Below, piece after piece: positions 57,890-64,000 of a stretch of 64,000 bases of DNA. Position 1 is the first letter of the stretch. Every line of letters starts with the position of its first letter. Source of the stretch: Streptomyces tubercidicus (GTDB lineage: Bacteria; Actinomycetota; Actinomycetes; Streptomycetales; Streptomycetaceae); NCBI RefSeq assembly GCF_027497495.1, contig NZ_CP114205.1, positions 8,060,001 to 8,124,000 of the forward strand, in the 5' to 3' direction. Both the position numbers and the translations under genes were made by a program. The notes under the pieces are model-generated. The model saw only the letters and a program-made list of their open reading frames with translations, searched no databases and was not told the DNA's origin.

Positions 57890-59217
57890 AGATCTGGCAC
57901 GAGATGCGGAGCTTCCCGCTCGCCATCCGCCTGCTGCTGATCAACCAGCTCGGCGTCAACACCGGCTTCTACCTGCTCATTCCGTATCTCGCCGTACACC
58001 TCGGCGAAGACCTGGGGATGTCCGCCGCGGTCGTCGGGATCGTCCTCGGCGTCCGCAACCTGAGCCAGCAGGGCCTGTTCCTCATCGGCGGTTCGGCCGC
58101 CGACCGGCTGGGCGCCCGCGGCGTCATCATCGCGGGCTGCGCGCTGCGGACCGTCGGCTTCGGCCTCTTCGCGCTCGGCGACGGGCTGGCCGTACTCCTC
58201 GCGGCGTCCGTGCTCAGCGGACTGGCCGGGGCGCTGTTCAACCCCGCCGTACGGGCGTACCTCGCGCAGGAGGCGGGCGTACGCAAGGCCGAGGCGTTCG
58301 CGCTGTTCAATGTCTTCGCGACCACCGGCGCGCTGGTCGGGCCGCTGCTCGGCAGCGCCCTGCTGCTGGTCGACTTCCGGGTCTCCGCGCTCACCGCCGC
58401 CGGGATCTTCGCCCTGCTCACCGTCGCCCAGGCCGTCGTGCTGCCCGCGTCCCAGGTGGCCCCGGCGGCCAACAGCGTCCTCGGTGACTGGCGCGAAGTC
58501 CTCGGCAACCGCGTCTTCCTGGCCTTCGCGCTCGCCATGGTCGGCATGTTCACCATGCAGAACCAGCTGTATCTGCTGTTGCCCGACGGCGCCCGGCGGG
58601 CCACCGGCTGGGACGGCGCGGCCGGTCTGGTGTTCCTCATCGGCACCGTCGCCAACCTCGCGCTCCAGATGCGGATCACCCGCGCCCTCAAGGAACGCGG
58701 GCACCGGGCGCGGTGGATCAGCGCCGGACTCGGCCTGATGGGCCTCGGCTTCGTCCCGCCGATGGCCGTCGCCGGGCTGGGAGCACCGTCCGGCGGCCTC
58801 GGTGACGCCGCGCTGCGCGCACTGCCCGTACTGGCCGGAGCGCTGCTGCTCTACCTCGGCGTCATGGTCGCCCAGCCGTTCGTGATGGAGCTGATCCCCG
58901 CCTTTGGACGCGCCGAGCTCACCGGCACGTACTTCGGACTGTTCTACGTGGTCTCCGGAATCGCCGCGGCGCTGGGCAACACCGTCGTCGGCTGGGCCAT
59001 GGACACCGGCGCGCACACCCGTACGCAGTGGCTGCCGTGGGCCTGCTGCCTGGTCTTCGGCCTCGTCTCCGCGGCGGGCGTCGGCTGGCTGCACCGGCTG
59101 CGCGGTCTGCCGGGGCACGCCAGCGAGGCGGTACCCGCCGACACCGCACCAGCCGCAGCGCCGCCCGCCGACACCGCACCCGCCGCCGCGGCGCCCACGA
59201 CGGCGGAAAAGCCCTGA
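57886..59217 (+). CDS. MFS exporter of the putative metallophore operon
   Basis: A 443-residue major facilitator with about twelve TM segments. The A-motif GGSAADRLGARGVIIAG follows TM2; a TM5 motif (GALVGPLLG) is of the kind found in drug/H+ antiporters. The C-terminal tail is Ala/Pro-rich with a short ADTAPAAAP repeat. Because all neighbours are biosynthetic or uptake genes, it is the obvious exporter of the finished compound (inference). GTG 57886 overlaps the epimerase stop (GTGA). Confidence 0.9.
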   Translation: MKIWHEMRSFPLAIRLLLINQLGVNTGFYLLIPYLAVHLGEDLGMSAAVVGIVLGVRNLSQQGLFLIGGSAADRLGARGVIIAGCALRTVGFGLFALGDGLAVLLAASVLSGLAGALFNPAVRAYLAQEAGVRKAEAFALFNVFATTGALVGPLLGSALLLVDFRVSALTAAGIFALLTVAQAVVLPASQVAPAANSVLGDWREVLGNRVFLAFALAMVGMFTMQNQLYLLLPDGARRATGWDGAAGLVFLIGTVANLALQMRITRALKERGHRARWISAGLGLMGLGFVPPMAVAGLGAPSGGLGDAALRALPVLAGALLLYLGVMVAQPFVMELIPAFGRAELTGTYFGLFYVVSGIAAALGNTVVGWAMDTGAHTRTQWLPWACCLVFGLVSAAGVGWLHRLRGLPGHASEAVPADTAPAAAPPADTAPAAAAPTTAEKP

Positions 59218-59225
59218 CCCCACCC

Positions 59226-60044
59226 ATGGAAACCAAGATGACCAGCGAAAACCTGCTGACCGACAACCCGGAGCTCTACGAGACCCGCTTCCCCGACGCC
59301 GAACGGCTGGCCGGCCGCTGGGCCGAGGACTGTCTGCACCGGCACCGCTCGGGACCGCGCGTCCTGGACCTCGGCTGTGGCACCGGACGGGACGCCGCGT
59401 ATCTGCATCACGCGGGCCGCAGCGTCGTCGGGGCGGACCTCTCCAGCGCGATGCTGGCACACGCCCGCACCCACCACCCCGGACCGGACTACGTACAGGC
59501 CGACCTGCGCGACTTCGACCTCGGCGACTTCGGCCTCGGCGAGGGCCCCTTCGACGCCGTCGTCTGCCTGGACAGCGCCCTGCTCTACTGCCACACCAAC
59601 GCCGAACTCGACGGCTTCCTCGCCTCCTGCCGACGCGGCCTCGCCCCCGGCGGGCTGCTCGTCGCCGAGATGCGCAACGGCGCCTTCTTCCTCGGCCGTA
59701 CGGAACTGCTCGACGCCCCGGCCGTCCACGGCTTCACCTGGCGCGGCACCGCCTTCAACTCCACCACCACCCTCCACCTCGATCGCGCTGCCCAACTCCT
59801 GCGCCGCACCCGCATCTGGACCACCGACGACGGATCTCCGCCACACGAGCAGCGTTCCGCATGGCGGCTGCTCTTCCCCCAGGAGCTGCGTCACGCCCTC
59901 GCCGCGCACGGCTTCGAGGTCCTCGAACTGCACGACGGACCGGGGCCGCGCACGGACCCGGCCTGGCACGAAGGCGCCGCACCGGGTGAATCCGCCGACG
60001 GGGACCGACTGCACCTCGTCGCGCGGCTGGCCCGGCACGACTGA
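59226..60044 (+). CDS. Class I SAM methyltransferase of the operon
   Basis: A 272-residue methyltransferase: motif I VLDLGCGTGRDAAYL, post-I VVGADLSSAML, motif II/III YVQADLRDFDL (with a small DLGDFGLGEG micro-repeat), motif IV DAVVCLDSALLYC, and GLAPGGLLVAEM. Typical of small-molecule N- or O-methylation. ATG 59226 is 8 bp after the MFS stop; ATG 59238 is also possible. It would tailor the product; a nearby ABC importer gene follows after 67 bp. Confidence 0.9.
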   Translation: METKMTSENLLTDNPELYETRFPDAERLAGRWAEDCLHRHRSGPRVLDLGCGTGRDAAYLHHAGRSVVGADLSSAMLAHARTHHPGPDYVQADLRDFDLGDFGLGEGPFDAVVCLDSALLYCHTNAELDGFLASCRRGLAPGGLLVAEMRNGAFFLGRTELLDAPAVHGFTWRGTAFNSTTTLHLDRAAQLLRRTRIWTTDDGSPPHEQRSAWRLLFPQELRHALAAHGFEVLELHDGPGPRTDPAWHEGAAPGESADGDRLHLVARLARHD

Positions 60045-60111
60045 CGCCGTCCGACTGCCGCCCGTCCGGCCCCCTGCCACCCACACCCCCGCGCACAGCA
60101 AGGAAACCGCC

Positions 60112-61713
60112 ATGCACGAAAACCCCGTCCACGCCTCAGGCTTCCCCGACCCACGCTTCCCCGGCCTGCGCCGCCGCGGCTTCCTCGCCGCGGCCGGCGG
60201 GGCGGCCGGCCTCGGCGCCCTAGCCCTCACCGGCTGCACGGGCTCCACCCGGGACGCCGCGGACGGCGGCGGCAAGCCCCGGCGCGGCGGGAAGCTGCGC
60301 GCCGCCTTCGCCGGCGGCGGCGCGAGCGAAACCCTCGACCCGCACCTCGCCAACCTCTTCGCCGACGCCGCCCGCGCCAAGGCCCTCTTCGACAAGCTGG
60401 CCGACTTCGGCGCCGATCTCGCCGCCGAACCGCGGCTGGCCGCGTCCTGGGAGCCGAACGCCGCCCTGGACCGCTGGACGGTACGGCTGCGCAAGGCGAC
60501 TTTCCACGACGGCAAGCCGGTCACCGCCCGCGATGTCCTCTACAGCTTCCGCCGTATCGCCGACCCCAAGAAAACGTTCCGGGCCAAGGCATCGCTGGAG
60601 CCCCTTGACCTCAAGGCGAGCCGGGCCGTCGACGAGCGCACCGTCGAGTTCGCGCTGAAGCGCCCGACCGCCGAATTCCCCAACCTCCTGGCCGCGTTCG
60701 GCGCGTATATCGTCCCCGACGGCGCCACGGACTTCGACACCGAGCCGGTCGGCAGCGGCCCCTTCCGCTTCGTCTCCTTCACGCCCGGACGCTCCGCCGT
60801 CTTCCGGCGCAACGACGACTACTGGGACGGCGCGCCCCACCTGGAGCAGCTGGAATTCCTGGTCGCCAACGAGGAGTCCGCCCGCGTCAACTCCCTGCTG
60901 GGCGGCCAGGTCGAGTACGCCCACGAGCTGGCGCCGACCACCGCCCGCGCCTACGAGGGCAAGGGACAGATCGAGATCATCCGGCTGCGCAACAGCGCGA
61001 TGCAGGCGTTCGCGATGAAGACCGACCGGCCGCCCTTCGACGACAAGCGGGTACGCGAGGCGTTCTTCCTCCTCGCCGACCGCAAGGAGCTGGTCAACGG
61101 CGCGCTCTCCGGCGCCGGCGAGGTCGGCAACGACCTGTTCGGCAAGGGATACGAGTACTACGCGGACGGTCTGCCGCAGCGCGAGCAGGATCTGGACCGG
61201 GCCCGCCACCTGCTGAAGAAGGCCGGCGCCGACGGGCTGCGGGTCACCCTGGACACCTCGGCCGTCGCCGCCGGATTCACCGAGTCCGCCGCCATCTTCC
61301 GTGACCAGGCCGCCAAGGCCGGAGTGCGGGTGAAGGTGGCGATGGGCAGCAAGGACAGTTATTGGCAGGACACCCTGGAATCCGGAACGCTGTGCTCCTA
61401 CCGCTCCGGCGCGATGCCGATCGAGTCGCACATCTCCCAGCGGCTGCTGTCCGGCTCCACCACCAACGCCACCCAGTGGAAGCACAAGGACTTCGACGCG
61501 CTCTACCAGCAGGCCCAGTCCACCAGGGACAAGAAGGACCGGGCCGCCGTGTACGCCCGTATGCAGCGCCGACTGTACGCCGAGGGCGGCTTCCTGGTCT
61601 GGGGCTTCGCCGACTGGATCCTGGGCACCGCCCGCACGGTCCGCGGTGTCGCGCACCGGGCCCCCGCCAACACGCTCGACTGGGCCCGCTTCGACAAGGT
61701 GTGGCTCGCGTGA
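60112..61713 (+). CDS. Peptide/nickel-type ABC binding lipoprotein (SBP family 5)
   Basis: Solute-binding protein of family 5 (OppA/DppA/NikA), 533 residues. Twin-arginine-type signal RRRGFLAAAGGAAG followed by a lipobox ALTGC (Cys about 43). The family pattern is LDPHLANLFADAARAKALFDKLADF, WTVRLRKATFHDGKPVTARDVLYSFRRI, GSGPFRFVSFTPGRSAVF, DYWDGAPHLEQLEF and a C-terminal WILGTARTVRGV. NikA relatives bind nickel chelates and others bind peptides or metallophores; it would recapture the metal-loaded product (inference). ATG 60112 after AAGGAAACC. Confidence 0.92.
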   Translation: MHENPVHASGFPDPRFPGLRRRGFLAAAGGAAGLGALALTGCTGSTRDAADGGGKPRRGGKLRAAFAGGGASETLDPHLANLFADAARAKALFDKLADFGADLAAEPRLAASWEPNAALDRWTVRLRKATFHDGKPVTARDVLYSFRRIADPKKTFRAKASLEPLDLKASRAVDERTVEFALKRPTAEFPNLLAAFGAYIVPDGATDFDTEPVGSGPFRFVSFTPGRSAVFRRNDDYWDGAPHLEQLEFLVANEESARVNSLLGGQVEYAHELAPTTARAYEGKGQIEIIRLRNSAMQAFAMKTDRPPFDDKRVREAFFLLADRKELVNGALSGAGEVGNDLFGKGYEYYADGLPQREQDLDRARHLLKKAGADGLRVTLDTSAVAAGFTESAAIFRDQAAKAGVRVKVAMGSKDSYWQDTLESGTLCSYRSGAMPIESHISQRLLSGSTTNATQWKHKDFDALYQQAQSTRDKKDRAAVYARMQRRLYAEGGFLVWGFADWILGTARTVRGVAHRAPANTLDWARFDKVWLA

Positions 61714-62663
61714 ACGGTGCGTGGTCGTGGCCGGTCCGGCGGCTGCTGCTCGGCGCCGGGCAGACCGCAGCCGTCGTGCTGCTCGTCTTCGCTCTCACCG
61801 AGGCGCTGCCCGGCGACGCCGCGGTGGCACTCGCCGGCGACCAGCCCGACCCCGCGCGGATCGCGGCCATCCGCGAGACCCTGCACCTGGACCGGCCCGC
61901 CCACGAACGCCTCGCGGCCTGGGCGGCCGGGTTGCTGCACGGCGACCTCGGCACCTCGCTGACCTCCGGCCGCCCGGTCAGCTCCTACCTCGCCGACGGC
62001 TTCGGCCCGACCCTGCTGCTCGCCGCGCTCACCCTGCTCCTGCTGGTGCCACTGGCCGGCGGCCTCGGCGTGCTGGCCGCCCGGCAGGAAGGGCGGCTCG
62101 CGGACCGCCTCATCAGCTCGGTGACTCTGGGGGTGTACGCGGTACCGGAGTTCGCCTTCGGAGTGCTGCTGGTGACGGTCTTCGCGCTGCGCCTGGACTG
62201 GCTGCCGCCGACCGCCGTCGGCTACGGGGACGAGCTGCTGGCCCATCCCGCGGCGCTGGTCCTGCCCGTAGTGGTGCTGCTGTCCCGGCCGGTGTGCTCG
62301 CTGGCGCGGCTGGTCCGCGCCGGCATGATCGAGGCGCTGGCCTCCCCGTACGTCGCCCAGGCCCGCCGCTACGGCATCCCCGGCGCGCGCATCCGCTATG
62401 CGCACGCCCTCCCCAACGCCCTTGCCCCCGCCGCCCAGCAGCTCGCCCGCACGGTCGACTGGCTGCTGTGCGGTGTCATCGTCGTGGAGGCCCTGTTCGT
62501 GATTCCCGGACTCGGCACGGTCCTGATGAACGCCGTGGCGGAACGCGATGTCCCCGTCATCCAGGGCCTGGCGGTCGTCTTCGGCTGTACCGCCGTCGTC
62601 CTCAACCTCGCTGTGGACCTGGTCACCTACCGACTGGTGCCCCGGACGGGGGTGGCGGCATGA
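61710..62663 (+). CDS. ABC permease DppB/NikB-like
   Basis: Inner-membrane subunit, 317 residues with six TM segments. The EAA-type cytoplasmic loop is MIEALASPYVAQARRYGIPGARIRYAHALPNA (in parts MIEALASPYVAQARRYGI and RIRYAHALPNALAP), and the N-terminal LTEALPGDAA and DPARIAAIRETLHLD are the usual OppB/DppB landmarks. GTG 61710 overlaps the binding-protein stop. Second gene of the importer. Confidence 0.93.
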   Translation: MNGAWSWPVRRLLLGAGQTAAVVLLVFALTEALPGDAAVALAGDQPDPARIAAIRETLHLDRPAHERLAAWAAGLLHGDLGTSLTSGRPVSSYLADGFGPTLLLAALTLLLLVPLAGGLGVLAARQEGRLADRLISSVTLGVYAVPEFAFGVLLVTVFALRLDWLPPTAVGYGDELLAHPAALVLPVVVLLSRPVCSLARLVRAGMIEALASPYVAQARRYGIPGARIRYAHALPNALAPAAQQLARTVDWLLCGVIVVEALFVIPGLGTVLMNAVAERDVPVIQGLAVVFGCTAVVLNLAVDLVTYRLVPRTGVAA

Positions 62664-63661
62664 GCCCCCGTACGACCTCCGGCCCGCGGCGTTTCATCCT
62701 CCCCCTGCTGATCATCACCGTCCCGCTGCTCCTCGCCCTGCTCGGGCCGCTGTTCGCCGGGGATCCCGGACCACGGGCCGCCTCCTTCACCCTCGGCGGC
62801 GGGCACTGGGCCGGCACCGACTTCGTCGGCCGGGACGTCTGGCGGCAGGTGCTGCTCGGCGGCCGTCCGGTGGTCCTGACCGCCCTCGCGGCGACGGCCC
62901 TGGCGTACGCGGTGGCGCTCCCGCTGGGCCTCATCAGTGCGCTGACCCACCGCGGCTGGCTGGAAGAGCTGTTGATGCGGCCGCTGGATGTGCTGCTCGC
63001 CGTGCCGTCGCTGCTGTTCCTGCTGCTGGTGGCGGCGGTGCTGACGCCCGGTGCGGTCGGCCTCGCGCTGCTGGTGGCGCTGGTCAACATCCCGGACGCG
63101 GTCCGAGCGGTCCGGGCCGCCACCGCCGAAGCGGCCGCCCGGCCCGCGGTCGAGGCACTGCGGATGCAGGGGGAGAGCTGGTGGCGGACGGCCGTGGGCT
63201 ATGTCGGCCGGTCGGCCCTGCGCACCCTGGCCGCCGATGCCGGGGTCCGGCTGACCGGTGTGCTGTACCTGGTCGCCACGGCCGCCTTCCTCGGCATCGG
63301 CGCCGAACCGGACGCCGCCGACTGGGCGGTGATGGTCGACCGCAACCGCACGGGCATGTTCGTCCAGCCCTGGGCCGTCGTGCTCCCCGCCGTGCTGATC
63401 ATGGCATTGACGATGGGTACCAACCTGCTCTTCGACGCCGCGCTCACCCGGCGCGACCGGAGGCCGGGGCGGGATCGCCGCGACCGAGGGCCGGGCCCGG
63501 ATCGCCGCGACCGAGGACCGGGCCGGGACCGTCGCGACCAGAGGCCCGAACCCCCGGAGTGTGCACCGCAGTCCGGCCACCCCGCCCCCGCACCACCTCC
63601 GCCCACCGACGGCACACCCCCCGCCCCCGGACGAGACGAGAAGAGCCATCCGTGCAGCTGA
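62660..63661 (+). CDS. ABC permease DppC/NikC-like with repetitive C-terminal tail
   Basis: Inner-membrane subunit, 333 residues. TM1 FILPLLIITVPLLLALLGPL, a DxxGRDVWRQVLLGG segment (GTDFVGRDVWRQ), the EAA-like loop AAARPAVEALRMQGESWWRT, and DAALTRRD mark the family. The C-terminal ~75 residues are unusual: a 27-bp DNA tandem repeat encodes RDRxPGxDR units (about 3.6 copies), then a Pro/Ala-rich end. ATG 62660 overlaps the partner permease stop. Its stop overlaps the ATPase start at 63652. Confidence 0.92.
   Translation: MSPRTTSGPRRFILPLLIITVPLLLALLGPLFAGDPGPRAASFTLGGGHWAGTDFVGRDVWRQVLLGGRPVVLTALAATALAYAVALPLGLISALTHRGWLEELLMRPLDVLLAVPSLLFLLLVAAVLTPGAVGLALLVALVNIPDAVRAVRAATAEAAARPAVEALRMQGESWWRTAVGYVGRSALRTLAADAGVRLTGVLYLVATAAFLGIGAEPDAADWAVMVDRNRTGMFVQPWAVVLPAVLIMALTMGTNLLFDAALTRRDRRPGRDRRDRGPGPDRRDRGPGRDRRDQRPEPPECAPQSGHPAPAPPPPTDGTPPAPGRDEKSHPCS
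63452..63548 (+). repeat. 27-bp in-gene tandem repeat
   Basis: Units 63452-63478, 63479-63505, 63506-63532 and a partial 63533-63548, all beginning CGCGACC. Encodes repeated RDR-PG-DR tails of the DppC-like permease; copy number may vary between strains. Confidence 0.88.
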
Positions 63662-64000
63662 ACGAGGCCGCTGAAGTCCAGGACCTGCGCGTCGAAATCG
63701 ACGGCCGGGCGCTCGTCGACGGAGTGACGCTGCGGGTGCCGCCCGGTCGGATCACCGCCCTGATCGGCGCCTCCGGCAGCGGCAAGACCACCACCGGACT
63801 CGCCCTGCTCCACGAGTATCCGCCCGGCGCCAGGGTGACCGGCGAGGTGCGCGTCCCCGACACCCTCGTCGGCTACGTACCGCAGCACCCCGCCACCGTC
63901 CTCAACCCCGCCCGCCCTGTCGCCACCCTCCTCCAGGACATCGCCCGCACCCAGGTACGCCATCTGCCCCGCCGCGCCCGCCGCCCCGCGATCCGGCAAC
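63652..64000 (+). CDS. ABC importer ATP-binding protein (partial)
   Basis: N-terminal 116 codons of a Dpp/Opp/Nik-type ATPase: VQDLRVEIDGRALVDGVTLR, Walker A GASGSGKTTTG (about residue 42), GEVRVPDTLVGYVPQHPATVLNPARP (Q-loop YVPQHP in DppD/NikD style). The rest is outside the window. GTG 63652 overlaps the permease stop by 10 bp, with GACGAGAAG upstream. It may be the single fused or first of two ATPases of the importer; the operon clearly continues to the right. Confidence 0.9.
   Translation, partial: MQLNEAAEVQDLRVEIDGRALVDGVTLRVPPGRITALIGASGSGKTTTGLALLHEYPPGARVTGEVRVPDTLVGYVPQHPATVLNPARPVATLLQDIARTQVRHLPRRARRPAIRQ

Noticed and set aside
56795..61713. A plain murein-peptide recycling operon (epimerase plus oligopeptide importer)
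   Set aside because: Possible, but the exporter, methyltransferase, PLP enzyme, ATP-grasp ligase and metal-type operator are not explained by it; kept as the main alternative.

Overview
The window is chromosomal DNA from a high-GC actinomycete, almost certainly Streptomyces. Evidence: roughly 70% or more GC with strong third-position bias, frequent GTG starts with four-base stop/start overlaps, a chaplin gene (hydrophobic aerial-hypha coat protein), a HelR/HelD-type RNA polymerase motor, DUF2180 and AMIN-like secreted proteins, and many secreted hydrolases. I see no rRNA, tRNA, insertion sequence, phage gene or CRISPR array. About 60 protein genes are supported, two of them cut by the window edges, plus two gene remnants.

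Layout. 1-3.1 kb: the N-terminal part of a serine hydrolase / D-Ala-D-Ala carboxypeptidase, divergent from a two-component pair whose junction carries an imperfect 59-bp tandem duplication. 3.3-8.5 kb: a LuxR remnant, an amino-acid permease, a small unknown gene and cydAB (bd oxidase). 8.5-18 kb: secreted proteins (GH114 lipoprotein, a possible pore-forming protein, a chaplin, a vanadium-haloperoxidase/PAP2 enzyme), a TetR gene facing a broken alpha/beta hydrolase across a perfect 20-bp palindrome, SRPBCC, ferredoxin-MBL, methyltransferase and TPR genes. 17.7-21.1 kb: a polyol locus (MFS transporter, zinc dehydrogenase, DeoR regulator). 21.3-25 kb: a secreted AMIN-like protein, helR and a GNAT. 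25.1-32.1 kb: an alpha-glucoside operon (GH13, binding protein, two permeases) plus a second binding protein. 32.3-35.9 kb: PadR plus an FtsX-type ABC exporter. 35.9-37.8 kb: enolase divergent from MarR. 37.9-45 kb: mixed accessory genes (CAP protein, DUF2180, HAD, DUF2238, YqcI/YcgG-type haem enzyme, lysine-rich winged helix). 45.1-48 kb: a ferredoxin/reductase/P450 trio. 48-53.4 kb: an APH(6)-like kinase, a Sua5/YrdC-like protein, DUF5997 beside an HTH-less LysR domain, an acetyltransferase and a secreted peptidase-like hydrolase.

53.4-64 kb (runs off the right edge): the most notable region. Behind a Fur-family-like operator lie at least ten co-directional, mostly overlapping genes: ATP-grasp ligase, PF04016 (DUF364) putative metal-chelation protein, cysteine-synthase-like PLP enzyme, dipeptide-epimerase-like enolase-superfamily enzyme, MFS exporter, SAM methyltransferase, and a peptide/nickel-type ABC importer (binding protein, two permeases, ATPase). 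The set has the logic of a small-molecule metallophore system: make, modify, export, re-import, repress when metal is sufficient. It contains no NRPS, nicotianamine-synthase-like or opine dehydrogenase gene, so the chemistry would differ from the classes I know. This is inference from gene families and layout, not a demonstrated function.
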